Shown piece after piece: positions 26,486 to 35,443 of a stretch of 64,000 nt of DNA; the first letter of the stretch is position 1, and the number at the start of each line of letters is the position of its first letter. The position numbers were made by a program, and so were the translations under genes. The DNA is from Comamonas granuli NBRC 101663 (GTDB lineage: Bacteria; Pseudomonadota; Gammaproteobacteria; Burkholderiales; Burkholderiaceae_C): positions 124,001-188,000 of the forward strand of contig NZ_BBJX01000005.1 in NCBI RefSeq assembly GCF_000739995.1. The letters are read 5' to 3'. The notes below the pieces were generated by a model. It was not told where the DNA came from. It saw nothing but the letters and a program-made list of their open reading frames with translations, and made no database searches.

Positions 26486-26766
26486 AGTCCAGGGGCCGCA
26501 GCCCTTGCAGCGTGACCCCATCGCCGCCACAGGTGGTGCAGATCGATGACGAAGCTTTGCACGGTGGCCCGTTCGCTGGTGGTGGTGCCGCTCCAGCGCT
26601 GGATGACGGCGAGGGCGTTGGGGCTCAAGCCCCGCGCTGGGCGTGCTGGCGCAGACAGGCGGCCAAGGCGTCTTCGGCCAGATCGCCTTCGGCGGCGCTG
26701 AGCATGGTGAGCGTGGTGTCGGCCAGGTTGAACGGGCGGGCCAAGGCCTCCCTGGGCAGCCTGTGC
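26486..26766 (-). other. Gap with possible frameshifted short ORF, unrecognised
   Basis: No intact gene is evident. On the minus strand, after yjfB, two open frames overlap by four bases at 26625-26628: the first contains LARPFNLADTTLTMLSAAEG, the second SPNALAVIQRWSGTTTSERA. Together they look like one coding segment of about 100 residues broken by a one-base shift, but I cannot name a family. It could equally be non-coding. Confidence 0.3.
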
Positions 26767-26982
26767 TCAGGCGTAGGTATTGAGCTGCGTCCCCAGCGTA
26801 CCGGAGGTGGCGAGCTGAGGCTGGGGCAGGGACTGCGCCATGGCACCCAGCATGGCAGCAGCGGTGGTTTCTTGCATGTCCAGTGCCTTTTTCAGCACGG
26901 CGATGTTGACGGCGTCCGAGTTCCTGGCGCTGGCCATGTGGGTGGCAGTCTGGATGATGGCGTTGGAGAGGGCGACGTCCAT
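26767..26982 (-). CDS. YjfB-family small protein (putative motility protein)
   Basis: 71 residues: MDVALSNAIIQTATHMASAR, then AVNIAVLKKALDMQETTAAA. This fits the YjfB family of ~60-residue proteins, sometimes annotated as putative motility proteins because of flagellar co-occurrence; the molecular role is unknown. Predicted to be one or two helices. It stands alone 71 bases from yigZ on the same strand and no flagellar gene is near. Confidence 0.75.
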   Translation of the reverse strand: MDVALSNAIIQTATHMASARNSDAVNIAVLKKALDMQETTAAAMLGAMAQSLPQPQLATSGTLGTQLNTYA

Positions 26983-27053
26983 GGCAATGGTTTTCGGGCA
27001 GGCAATGCCTGAGTATCGGCGCTTGCGGCCGATTCTGTAGCGTTTGGGCTCGG

Positions 27054-27653
27054 TTATTGGACGTTCGGGGCGTCTTGCCAGCCTACGCGGCCCTGGCCGA
27101 TGTCGTTGATGCGCTGCACAAAAGCGTGGGCCTGGGCTTGTGGCAGGCGCAGTTGCAGGGCGACGAGGCTGCCGTGCTGGACCTGGAGCAGTACGGCATG
27201 GGCGGCGTCGATCTCGCGCCGCAGCAGGCCTTCGAGGGAGTAGGGCACCTGGCAGTGCAGCGTGGCCATGCGCTGCAGCGGCACTTTCTGCGCCGTGAGC
27301 AGGGCCTGGGCCACGCTGTCGGTGTAGGCGCGCACCAGGCCGCCCGCCCCCAGCTTGACGCCGCCGAAGTAGCGCACCACGGTGGCCAGCACGCCTTCGA
27401 GGTCCTGGTGGCGCAGCACGTCGAGCATGGGGCGCCCGGCCGTGCCGCCGGGCTCGCCGTCGTCCACGGCGGCGGACTGGCCGCCCGCCAGCAGCGCCCA
27501 GCAGATGTGGGCGGCGCCGGGGTGCTCCTTCCAGAGTGCGTCCACATGGGCCTGGGCGCTGGCGCGGTCCGCCATGGGCTGCACGCAGCCGATGAAGCGG
27601 CTTTTCTTGATGATGAGTTCGCTGTGCGCGGGGGCAGCAAGGGTGTCGGGCAT
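27054..27653 (-). CDS. YigZ/IMPACT-family protein
   Basis: 199 residues. The N-terminal UPF0029 domain carries the hallmark DDGEPGGTAGRPMLDVL followed by VVRYFGGVKLGAGGLVRAYTD; the C-terminal ferredoxin-like DUF1949-type domain follows. Eukaryotic IMPACT regulates GCN2; bacterial YigZ is soluble and of unproven function. It is the last gene in the leftward series that starts at 33914, separated from the phospholipase-like gene by 59 bases. Confidence 0.9.
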   Translation of the reverse strand: MPDTLAAPAHSELIIKKSRFIGCVQPMADRASAQAHVDALWKEHPGAAHICWALLAGGQSAAVDDGEPGGTAGRPMLDVLRHQDLEGVLATVVRYFGGVKLGAGGLVRAYTDSVAQALLTAQKVPLQRMATLHCQVPYSLEGLLRREIDAAHAVLLQVQHGSLVALQLRLPQAQAHAFVQRINDIGQGRVGWQDAPNVQ

Positions 27654-27712
27654 GGGGCCGCTAGCTTACTACCCCTGCCCGGATGGATGCCGGGTGCGGC
27701 CGGGCCCGGTGC

Positions 27713-29065
27713 TCAGCGCGGGGCGGCGCCCTGCACGATGGCCCGCACCAGGTTGCGGCTGTGCGCGCCGAAGTGGCGCATCAGGGTGGCGATGCTGCCT
27801 TCCAGCGCGGCCTGGGCCTGGGGGCCCTGGCGCGCGACTTCGGCCATGAGGTCGATGCCGCCGGCGTGCACGCCGAAGTCAAAGCCCGGGTCGTCCACGT
27901 AGCCCTTGGGCACGGTGGCCACCATTTGCGCGGTCACGGCCTCGCCCAGGCCGTGCGCTTCGCGGGACACGGTGTCGCGCAGGCTGGCGTCGGTCCAGGG
28001 GCCGTAGTGCGCGTCGGTGCTGGTGTCGCGCAGGGCCTGCTCCAGGGGGCTGGCCCGGCGCGTGCGGGCGTTGGCCTGGATCATCTGGCTTTCGTAGCGC
28101 TCGAGCACGAAGTGGCGGTTGGACAGCAGCACGATCATGTCGTTCTTGCCCCCGGGCAGGCCCATGAGCGCGAGCAACTGGATGGCTATGAGCCGCGCCG
28201 GCGAGTAGCCCGGTGCCAGGCTGGCGTGGTAGGGCTGCGTCAGGTCCTGCACGTAGTGCAGCGCCAGCCCCGCAAAGCGCCAGCCCCAGTAGGGGTGGCC
28301 GCTCTGGAAGGCCAGCTCCGACAGGCCCTGGTACTGGTGCAGGCGCAGAAGCGGGTAGGTGCGCTTGAGAAAGCCCGCCGCGGCGTAGATCAGCGGCGAC
28401 TCGTGGTGGTAGGCCATGTGGAAGGGCGCCTGCGTCGCGAAGTCCAGGCTGGGGTTGCCGAAGGGGATCTTGCCGAAGCCGTATTGCGGCCCCCAGGTGG
28501 AGGGGCTGTCTTCCCAGAGGTTGAGGTCCATGCCGTAGTCGGGCTCGTCACTGGCCGATGCGAGCACGGCCAGCGGCGCCACGCGCTCGCCGGGCTGCAG
28601 GCGCACGAAGCGGTGCTTCTCGCCGTCCTTCTCGCGCAGGGGCAGGGCGTTGACCTCGTCGTGCGCCATGGGCGCGCCCTGCGGCGCGGGGCCCCAGGGG
28701 TCGGGCTGCACGTAGAGCGCCAGGCGGCTCTCGGGCGAGACGCGCAGCGCCATCAAAAAGGCCTTGCGCAGCGCCTGCGGGCCCTGGCTGGCCACGGCCG
28801 GGTCGAAGCGCAGCGCCGCGGGCAGGGGCGGGTAGTGCGCGATGTGCTGCTGCGCCCAGGCGTCCTGCGCGGCCAGCAACTGGGCAATGGGCTGGGCCTG
28901 GGCGGCCAGAAAGGCTTCCAGCGGCTCGGCGGGCACGGCCGGGGCCTGGGCCACCTCGGGCAGCACCTCGAAGGCGCGGTAGGCCGCCAGCGCATGGTTG
29001 CTCCAGGCCCATGCGGGGGCGGCGGTGGTCAGGGCCAGCGTGGCGGCAAGCAAAAGGCGTTTCAT
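27713..29065 (-). CDS. Secreted zinc-dependent phospholipase C / P1-nuclease-fold protein
   Basis: 450 residues. A Sec signal peptide (MKRLLLAATLALTTAAPAWA) ends so that the mature protein begins with Trp, then SNHALA. In the phospholipase C / S1-P1 nuclease fold the N-terminal Trp and a nearby His bind zinc. Further candidate ligands are in HMAYHHESPLIYAAAG and LALHYVQDLTQPYHASL, an H-x3-D-x5-H pattern typical of the family. It is probably periplasmic or exported and acts on phospholipids or nucleic acids. It starts 14 bases after the FGGY kinase gene, so it belongs to the lipid/glycerol operon upstream, which favours a phospholipid substrate. Confidence 0.75.
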   Translation of the reverse strand: MKRLLLAATLALTTAAPAWAWSNHALAAYRAFEVLPEVAQAPAVPAEPLEAFLAAQAQPIAQLLAAQDAWAQQHIAHYPPLPAALRFDPAVASQGPQALRKAFLMALRVSPESRLALYVQPDPWGPAPQGAPMAHDEVNALPLREKDGEKHRFVRLQPGERVAPLAVLASASDEPDYGMDLNLWEDSPSTWGPQYGFGKIPFGNPSLDFATQAPFHMAYHHESPLIYAAAGFLKRTYPLLRLHQYQGLSELAFQSGHPYWGWRFAGLALHYVQDLTQPYHASLAPGYSPARLIAIQLLALMGLPGGKNDMIVLLSNRHFVLERYESQMIQANARTRRASPLEQALRDTSTDAHYGPWTDASLRDTVSREAHGLGEAVTAQMVATVPKGYVDDPGFDFGVHAGGIDLMAEVARQGPQAQAALEGSIATLMRHFGAHSRNLVRAIVQGAAPR

Positions 29066-29079
29066 GGGCGTGTGCGGGT

Positions 29080-30642
29080 TCAGTCCGTGGAAGGGTAGCC
29101 GGTGATGGCGCGGATGTCGCGGTACAGCGGCTGCAGGCGATCGTACATGCGGCAGTACACGCGCCGGTAGAGCTGCTCGTAGGTGTGCGCATGCGCGGGC
29201 TCGGGCAGGAACACCTGGCCGGTGCGCGCCATGGCGCGCACGGCGCTGGCAAAGTCGGGGTGCAGCCCCAGGCCCACGCTGGCGATGATGGCCGCGCCCA
29301 GGCCGCTGGTTTCGTACAGGTGCGGGCGCTCGCAGGGCAGGTTGAAGATGTTGGCGGTGATCTGCATGGCCGCGTCGCTCTGCGAGCCGCCGCCTGACAC
29401 GCGCACGCGCTCGATGCGCGCGCCGCCGCGCTTTTCGATGCGCTCCTTGGCCTCGCGCAGCGCGTAGGCCAGGCCTTCGAGAATGGCGCGGTACAGGTGG
29501 GCGCGGGTGTGCACGTCGCCAAAACCAATCACGGCACCCTTGGCTTCGGGGCCGGGCACCTTGATGCCGGGGTTCCAGAAGGGCTGCAGCATCAGGCCCT
29601 GCGCGCCGGGGGGCACAGCGTTGACCAACTCGTCGAACAGGCTTTCGGGCGGCACGCCGCGCTCCTCGGCCAGGCGCTGCTCATGCTGGCCGAACTGCTC
29701 CTTGAACCAGCTCACCATCCAGAAGCCGCGCGTGATCTGCACCTCGGTGTTGTAGTGGCCCGGCACCGCCGCCTGGTAGGGCGGGATGAAGGGCGTGGCC
29801 TCCAGGTAGCGCGGCGTGGTGGTGTTGATGGTGGCGGCGGTGCCGTAGGACAGGCAGGCGATCTCGGGCGTGAGGCAGCCCGCGCCGATCACCTCGCAGG
29901 CCTTGTCGGCAGCGCCCGCCACGATGGGCAGCCCGGCGGGGATACCGGTGTCCTGCGCGGCCTGGGGCGTGATGGCGCCAATCACCGTGCCCGCAGCCAC
30001 CAGCTCGGGCAGCATGGACGGGCGCACGGGCAGGGCGTGCCACTTCCAGTCGTGCGGCGGCGCCCAGTGGCCTTTTTTGTAGTCGAACGGCACATAGCCG
30101 ACCTGCGAGGCCACCGAATCGACCATGCGCCCCGCCAGGCGCCAGTGCAGGTAGCCCGAGAGCAGCAGGAACTTGTCGGTGCGCGCCCACAGATCGGGCT
30201 GGTGCTGGGCGATCCAGTTGGCCTCGGCCTCGCGCTGGAAGTGGCGCACCGTGTCGCGCATGCCGATGGCGGCAAATGCCGCCTCCCACCACCAGGGCAG
30301 GCGCGGAGCCTGATCGGCGCGGCGCTGATCCAGCCAGATCATGGAGGGGCGCAGCGGCCGCCCGTCAGCGTCCAGCGACACCGTGGTGCCGCGCTGCGTG
30401 GTGACGACCACGCCCGCAATCGATTCCTTGGGCACCGAGGAGCTGGCCCACAGGCGCTGGCAGGCCTGGCACAGGGTCTGCCAGAAGGCCTCGGGGTCGT
30501 TCTCCATCCAGCCGGGTTGGGGGGACTGGTAGGTGGTGATGGGCACCTGCGCTTTGTCCACCAGGTTGCCGTGCAGATCGAACAGCAGGGCCCGCACGCT
30601 CTGGGTGCCGTTGTCGATGGTCAGCAGGTAGGGCTTGGTCAT
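29080..30642 (-). CDS. FGGY-family carbohydrate (glycerol-type) kinase
   Basis: 520 residues with the two FGGY domains: N-terminal TIDNGTQSVRALLFDLHGN and VVVTTQRGTTVSLDADG, C-terminal GFGDVHTRAHLYRAILEGLAY and VSGGGSQSDAAMQI (ATP site). It phosphorylates a sugar or polyol; the location next to a GlpD homologue suggests glycerol or a glycerol ether, but it is diverged from classical GlpK. Preceded by a copy of the dispersed repeat, which separates it from glpD by 60 bases. Confidence 0.88.
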   Translation of the reverse strand: MTKPYLLTIDNGTQSVRALLFDLHGNLVDKAQVPITTYQSPQPGWMENDPEAFWQTLCQACQRLWASSSVPKESIAGVVVTTQRGTTVSLDADGRPLRPSMIWLDQRRADQAPRLPWWWEAAFAAIGMRDTVRHFQREAEANWIAQHQPDLWARTDKFLLLSGYLHWRLAGRMVDSVASQVGYVPFDYKKGHWAPPHDWKWHALPVRPSMLPELVAAGTVIGAITPQAAQDTGIPAGLPIVAGAADKACEVIGAGCLTPEIACLSYGTAATINTTTPRYLEATPFIPPYQAAVPGHYNTEVQITRGFWMVSWFKEQFGQHEQRLAEERGVPPESLFDELVNAVPPGAQGLMLQPFWNPGIKVPGPEAKGAVIGFGDVHTRAHLYRAILEGLAYALREAKERIEKRGGARIERVRVSGGGSQSDAAMQITANIFNLPCERPHLYETSGLGAAIIASVGLGLHPDFASAVRAMARTGQVFLPEPAHAHTYEQLYRRVYCRMYDRLQPLYRDIRAITGYPSTD

Positions 30643-30659
30643 GGGGTCTCCTGGGGTCG

Positions 30660-30722
30660 GACGCTATTGTTTTGATAGCTTTTTGCGCAATATGGATAAG
30701 CGCTAGAGGCCAATTCTGTTTA
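30660..30722 (+). repeat. Dispersed palindromic repeat between glpD and the FGGY kinase gene
   Basis: Reads TTTTGATAGCTTTTTGCGCA, then AAGCGCTAGAGGCCAATTCT. A near-complete copy of the family. It overlaps the last codons of the GlpD-like gene (stop at 30703). Confidence 0.88.
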
Positions 30723-32310
30723 AATCTGGTAACTGGTAGTGGGTAGTGACCAGTGCGCGGTAGCGACCGATTTCCGTGTCCCAGCGCGCATCGCTCCATC
30801 CCAGGTGGGGCGCGCAGAGCTGGCGAATGCGCTCCAGCAGCGCCAGCGCGCCCTGCGGCAGCAGAATGCCCAGCCGCGTGCGGCGCAGCAGCAGGTCGTC
30901 CAGGTGCTCCACCGCTTCGTGGCGGGCGGCCAGGGGCAGCTCGATCCACAGCGTCTGCGTGCCGGGAATGCACTCCAGGTCTTGCGCGCGGGCATCCGCG
31001 CACAGATCGGCGGCCAGGCTGCCGTAGCGCGCCTGCAGGCGCTGGCGCACGGCGGGGCTCCAAAGGGGAGGCAAGGGCGGGGCGGGGGTGAACAGCGGCG
31101 CGTCGCTGCGCGCAAAGGGCTTGCCCACATGTGGCGCGGCCAGGGTCAGCGCGTCTTGCGCCATGGGGCGGAAGGTGGTGAGCTTGCCGCCGGTCAGGGT
31201 GATGAGGCCCGCTTCATCGCGCACCACATGGTCGCGCGTGGCCTTGGAGGCATCTTTCTGACCATCGTCGAGCACCGGGCGTACACCGGCGTAGCAGGCG
31301 CTGATGTCCGCCGGTGCGAGGCGCGCGCCGGGGAACTGGTCGTTCACGGCGTCCAGCAGATAGCCCACCTCGGCCGGGTTGATGCGTGCCTCGGCGTCCA
31401 GCGGCTCGCGGTGGTCCAGGTCGGTGGTGCCGATGAGCGTGGCGCCTTCCCAGGGGTAGAGGAACACTGGCCGCCCGTCGTGCGGGTGCATGAAGCTGAT
31501 GCTTTGCGCCACCGGCAGGCGCCAGAAGGGCACGACCAGGTGGCTGCCGCGCAGCGGGCGCAGCAGGGGCGGGGCGCCCGTGCCGCTGCGCAGCCGGTCG
31601 GCCCAGGCGCCGGTGGCATTGACCACGCAGCGTGCGCGCACGCTGTAGCGCTGCCCGTCCAGGGCGTCTTGCAGCTCCAAGCCTGCCACACGGCCTTGTT
31701 CGATCGTCAGCCCCTGGGCCGCCAGGTAGTTGAGTGTGGTGGCGCCCAGCCGCCGTGCCTCCTGCAGCACGCGCAGCACCAGGCGGGCGTCGTCGGTCTT
31801 GGCGTCCTGGAAGACGAGCGCGCCGCGCAGGCCAGGGGGCGCCAGGCCGGGCGCCAGCATCTGCGTGGCGGCCAGGTCGGCGTGGAAGTGGCCGCCCCGC
31901 GAGCGGCGGTTTCCGGCCATCAGGTCGTACACCACCAGGCCGGTCTGCATGAGCCAGCGGCTGGGCTTGCGGCCCGCGCAGTCCGCAAACAGAAAGCTCT
32001 GCGGCTCCACCAGGCCGGGTGCCTCGCGCAGCAGGCGATTGCGTTCGCGCACCGAATGCAGGGTGGTCTTGAGGTCGCCTTCCTTTAGGTAGCGCAGCCC
32101 GCCGTGTACCAGTTTGGACGAGCGGCTGGACGTGCCCCAGGCAAAGTCGCGCTGCTCCACCAGCAGTACGCGCCAGCCCTGCGCGGCGGCCTGCTGTGCC
32201 ACGCCCGCGCCGGTGATGCCGCCGCCGATGACGACCAGATCCCACTCCCGCCCGGAAAGCCCTGCCAGCGCCTGGGCGCGTGGCGGGAAGGCGCCGTTCA
32301 GTCCCTCCAT
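30703..32310 (-). CDS. FAD-dependent glycerol-3-phosphate dehydrogenase (GlpD family)
   Basis: Oxidises glycerol-3-phosphate to dihydroxyacetone phosphate and passes electrons to quinone at the inner membrane. 535 residues. N-terminal FAD site LVVIGGGITGAGVAQQAAAQ, then RSSKLVHGGLRYL (DAO domain signature), TTDLDHREPL, and the C-terminal GlpD helical domain after LTGGKLTTFRPMAQDAL. The ATG at 32310 gives MEGLNGAFPPR and overlaps the upstream AGPS-like gene by 13 bases; the longer frame has no homology. Symbol withheld since a separate classical glpD may exist elsewhere. Confidence 0.9.
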   Translation of the reverse strand: MEGLNGAFPPRAQALAGLSGREWDLVVIGGGITGAGVAQQAAAQGWRVLLVEQRDFAWGTSSRSSKLVHGGLRYLKEGDLKTTLHSVRERNRLLREAPGLVEPQSFLFADCAGRKPSRWLMQTGLVVYDLMAGNRRSRGGHFHADLAATQMLAPGLAPPGLRGALVFQDAKTDDARLVLRVLQEARRLGATTLNYLAAQGLTIEQGRVAGLELQDALDGQRYSVRARCVVNATGAWADRLRSGTGAPPLLRPLRGSHLVVPFWRLPVAQSISFMHPHDGRPVFLYPWEGATLIGTTDLDHREPLDAEARINPAEVGYLLDAVNDQFPGARLAPADISACYAGVRPVLDDGQKDASKATRDHVVRDEAGLITLTGGKLTTFRPMAQDALTLAAPHVGKPFARSDAPLFTPAPPLPPLWSPAVRQRLQARYGSLAADLCADARAQDLECIPGTQTLWIELPLAARHEAVEHLDDLLLRRTRLGILLPQGALALLERIRQLCAPHLGWSDARWDTEIGRYRALVTTHYQLPDLNRIGL

Positions 32311-33914
32311 GGCCCGCCATCCTGCAAGAGCTTGCCAGGGTTCATGATGCCGTGCGGGTCGAACTGGCGGCACAGCCCGGCCAGCGTTGCCATGCCCAGC
32401 GGGCCTTTCTCCTGCGCCAGGTGCGTGGCGTGGTCGCGCCCCACGCCGTGCTGGTGGCTCACGGTGCCGCCGTGCGCGGCAATCTGCGCGGCCACGGCTG
32501 TTTTGAGCGCGCGCCAGCGTTCAAAGTTGGGCGCAAAGCCGCCGGGTGCGGTGGGCCACACGTACTGCGCATAGATGCTGCTGCCCTGCGGGTACACATG
32601 CGACAGGTGGGTGAAGGCGTGCACCGGGGTGCCGAAGGGCACGAAGGCGTCGCGCGCGGCCTGTTCCATGGCCAGCATCAGCGGCTTGACCTGGGGCCAA
32701 TCAACGGCGGTTTCGATGGTGTCCACGCTGTAGCCCAGGTCCCACAGGGTGTTGCGCAGGTAGGGGCCACGGAAGCGGTTGGCCGCCCATTTGCTGCCCA
32801 GGGCCGGGCCGATGTACACCGCGCCATGCCGCGCCAGCAGCTTGCGCGCGGCGCGCAGCGCGTGGCGTGCGGTGGCGGGGTCGGCGGTCACGCCCAGGGT
32901 CAGCAGGCATTTGCCCTGGCCGCAGCCGCGCCAGCCCAGGTAACGCTCCAGCAGGGCGATCTGGCGCTCATGGCCCGCCAGGCGCAGGTTGGTTTCGGTT
33001 TCGGTGCCGTTGGACAGGCGCAGCATGGACAGCGGCAGGCGCTGCTGCACCAGCGCGCGCACGGCGGCCTCGGCGGCGTCCCAGTCGGGCAGGAAGAGGG
33101 CGTGAAAGCTCTCGTGCCCCGGCAGGGGCGACACGCGCACGGCGGCTTCGGTCAGCACGCCCAAGCGCCCTTCGGAGCCGAGTACGATCTCGCGCAGGTC
33201 GGGCCCGGCGCTGGCGGCGGGCAGGGTGGGCAGGGCGAGCGTGCCCACTGGCGTCTCCATGCGGCCGCCGGCAAAAAGCTGTTCGATGCGCCCGTAGCGC
33301 AGCGACTGCTGGCCGCTGGAGCGCGTGACCACCCAGCCGCCCACGGTGGAGTATTCGAACGACTGCGGGAAATGCCCCAGCGTATAGCCTTGCGCGCGCA
33401 GTTGCGACTCCACCAGCGGTCCTGGCGTGCCCGCGCCGAAGGTGGCGAGCTGGCTGGTCTTGTCCAGGTGCAACAGGCGGTTCATGCGGCCCAGGTGCAG
33501 GGAGAGGATGGGCCGATCGCCCGCCGGGCAGTCCAGGTGGCCCGACACGCTGGTGCCGCCCGCGAAGGGAATCACCACCCAGCGCTGTGCATGCGCCAGG
33601 TCCAGCAGGGTGCGCACCTGCTCGCCCGACTCCGGGAAAGCCACGCCATCGGGCACCGGCGGCAGGTGGCCCAGGCGCTTGCGGATCCAGTCGGCATAGC
33701 TCTCGCCCCAAGCCACGGGGAGACGGGCCTCGGGGCTGCGGTCGATCAGCGGGTGCTCGGGCAGGCGCGAGGGCGGGATGCGCGCCAGCAGGTCTTCGCG
33801 TCGTGCGTCCTGCCCGGGGTGGCCCGGGCCGAGCCGCTCGGCCAGCATGGCGCGGGCGCCTTCGCCCAGGTTCATCGCGGTGGCGTCGTCGCCCCAGCCG
33901 TTCCAGCGTCGCAT
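32298..33914 (-). CDS. FAD-binding oxidase related to alkyl-dihydroxyacetone-phosphate synthase (AGPS)
   Basis: 538 residues. The N-terminus MRRWNGWGDD is typical of this group. The PCMH FAD domain has VIPFAGGTSVSGHLDC and GPLVESQLRAQGYTLGHFPQ; the C-terminal part carries SHQHGVGRDH, matching the histidine cluster of AGPS, and ends FDPHGIMNPGKLL. AGPS swaps an acyl for an alkyl chain on DHAP to make ether lipids. Whether this homologue makes or breaks ether lipids is unknown. It is the first gene of the leftward operon with glpD, kinase and phospholipase-like genes. ATG 33914 is taken by homology. Confidence 0.85.
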   Translation of the reverse strand: MRRWNGWGDDATAMNLGEGARAMLAERLGPGHPGQDARREDLLARIPPSRLPEHPLIDRSPEARLPVAWGESYADWIRKRLGHLPPVPDGVAFPESGEQVRTLLDLAHAQRWVVIPFAGGTSVSGHLDCPAGDRPILSLHLGRMNRLLHLDKTSQLATFGAGTPGPLVESQLRAQGYTLGHFPQSFEYSTVGGWVVTRSSGQQSLRYGRIEQLFAGGRMETPVGTLALPTLPAASAGPDLREIVLGSEGRLGVLTEAAVRVSPLPGHESFHALFLPDWDAAEAAVRALVQQRLPLSMLRLSNGTETETNLRLAGHERQIALLERYLGWRGCGQGKCLLTLGVTADPATARHALRAARKLLARHGAVYIGPALGSKWAANRFRGPYLRNTLWDLGYSVDTIETAVDWPQVKPLMLAMEQAARDAFVPFGTPVHAFTHLSHVYPQGSSIYAQYVWPTAPGGFAPNFERWRALKTAVAAQIAAHGGTVSHQHGVGRDHATHLAQEKGPLGMATLAGLCRQFDPHGIMNPGKLLQDGGPWRD

Positions 33915-33973
33915 GACATACTCCCAACAATGGGCGCTACTGTAGGGATGGGGCGCCCGACTGCCATTCCGCA

Positions 33974-35014
33974 ATGCCGCCAACCGATTGTTCCATCACG
34001 CCAAACATGCCCGCGCCCCGGGTCGTGGCGCCCTATGCGCGCACGCTGTGGGACGCCGCGCGCACTGAGGGCGTGCCCGCCGCCGCCCTGGCGCAGGCCC
34101 TGGGCCAGCACGCGCCGGGCGAGGACGACATGCCCGTCGCCACCTACCTCGCCCTGCTGCAGCAGGCGCTGGCGCATGCCGGGCCGGGATTTGGCTGGCG
34201 CTTGGGGCAAAGTGTCAAGCCCACCACCTACGGCGTCAACGGCATCCTGCTGCTGGCCTGCCCCACGCTGGGCGAGGCGCTGGCGCAGGTGCTGCGGTTC
34301 GAGTCGCTGGTGCACGACCTGGGGCGCTCGTCCTTCGCGCGCCAGGGCGACACCGTGGAGTACGCCTGGGCCAACCACTGGCCCGACCACCCGGCGGCGG
34401 CTGCGCTGGCCGAGTCGGTGTTCGCGGGCATCCAGACCTGCGCGCAGTGGCTGGTGGGCCAGCCCATCCACGGTTTTGTGCTGGAGTTTGCCCACACACG
34501 CGACGAGGCCACGGCCCAGGCCATCGCCCAGGCCAGCGGCGCGCAGCTGCGCTGGGGCGGTGCGGCGCACCGCACCGTCTTTCCCGCCGCGCTGCTGGAC
34601 CTGCCCATTCCCCAGGCCAACAAGGCCCTGCTGCCGCTGCTGCAAAACCATGCCGACGAACTGCTGCAGGCGCGCCACCCGCGCGACACCGGCATCGTGG
34701 CCCAGGTGCGCCAGCGCATCTCGGCCCGGCTGGGGCAGGGTGCCGTCAAGCTGGCCGACGTGGCCGATGACCTGCACCTGTCCACCCGCACCCTGCAGCG
34801 CCGCCTGATGGATGCCGGCGTGGCCTACCAGGCCCTGCTGGACGCCACGCGCCATGAGCTGGCCTGCCATTACCTGGCCCATTCGGACATGCCCATCACC
34901 GAGGTCGGCTACCTGCTGGGCTATCAGGAGCCCTCGGCGTTCCACCACGCCTTCAAGCAGTGGCAGGGGCAGGGGCCGGGGCAGTACCGCGGCCGGGCGC
35001 GGCGGTCGGGCTGA
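33974..35014 (+). CDS. AraC-family transcriptional regulator
   Basis: 346 residues: N-terminal arabinose-binding-type (PF12625-like) domain (about 20-200) and C-terminal HTH_18 domain with LADVADDLHLSTRTLQRRLM and ITEVGYLLGYQEPSAFHHAF. This architecture is common near lipid and aromatic catabolic genes. It is divergent from the AGPS-like gene with only 59 bases between the starts, so it probably controls the glycerolipid operon. No clear operator pair could be picked out in so short a gap. Confidence 0.9.
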   Translation: MPPTDCSITPNMPAPRVVAPYARTLWDAARTEGVPAAALAQALGQHAPGEDDMPVATYLALLQQALAHAGPGFGWRLGQSVKPTTYGVNGILLLACPTLGEALAQVLRFESLVHDLGRSSFARQGDTVEYAWANHWPDHPAAAALAESVFAGIQTCAQWLVGQPIHGFVLEFAHTRDEATAQAIAQASGAQLRWGGAAHRTVFPAALLDLPIPQANKALLPLLQNHADELLQARHPRDTGIVAQVRQRISARLGQGAVKLADVADDLHLSTRTLQRRLMDAGVAYQALLDATRHELACHYLAHSDMPITEVGYLLGYQEPSAFHHAFKQWQGQGPGQYRGRARRSG

Positions 35015-35023
35015 GGCGCGCCA

Positions 35024-35128
35024 TGTGACGTCCGTCACGTCCGGGAGCATCGGGTGGCTGGCGCGGGCGCCTGGAAGCCTGGAGATGTGCGTCCTGTCAC
35101 ATGCCGGTTGGCCTTGCTTTCCTACACT
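35024..35128 (+). promoter_or_regulatory. Two CRP-like sites and a promoter before a small ORF
   Basis: TGTGA-N6-TCACG (35024-35039) and TGTGC-N6-TCACA (35086-35101) fit the CRP consensus TGTGA-N6-TCACA. TACACT (35123-35128) is a plausible -10 without a -35. If transcription starts about 7 bases later (~35135), the second site is centred at -41.5, the class II activation position; the first lies 62 bases further upstream. Confidence 0.55.
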
Positions 35129-35190
35129 GGACTCCAGCCAGGCACATACGCCGTCGTTCAAGCCCCACTCTGCACTGGAGGACTGTCACC

Positions 35191-35391
35191 ATGTTTGCAA
35201 GCCATCTTGTCATGCCGTTCCAGGAGCCACTGACCAGCCACGTGTGGGGCCGGTTCATGGGGCGCACCCTACCGGCAGGCCCGCCGGGCAGCGCCCCGGC
35301 CGCAGGCGGTGTCGCCGAGGCCGCGCCCGCGCGGCTGGCGGACGAGGAGCCGGATCTGGCGCAGCGCGTGCGGGAACTGGGCGAGTGGTGA
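35191..35391 (+). CDS. Small protein of unknown function behind CRP-like sites
   Basis: 66 residues, MFASHLVMPFQEPLTSHVWG at the start, then an Ala/Pro/Gly-rich middle and an acidic end (DEEPDLAQRVRELGEW). No family recognised; no membrane segment. The ATG at 35191 has GGAGG with a 9-base spacer, and a well-placed promoter region lies upstream, which argues that it is a real gene. It stops 52 bases before the convergent DUF502 gene. Confidence 0.6.
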   Translation: MFASHLVMPFQEPLTSHVWGRFMGRTLPAGPPGSAPAAGGVAEAAPARLADEEPDLAQRVRELGEW

Positions 35392-35443
35392 GTCTGCGCC
35401 CCGTGCTGGGGCAGCGCAGGCCGGCCCTGCGGGCGCCAGGGGT

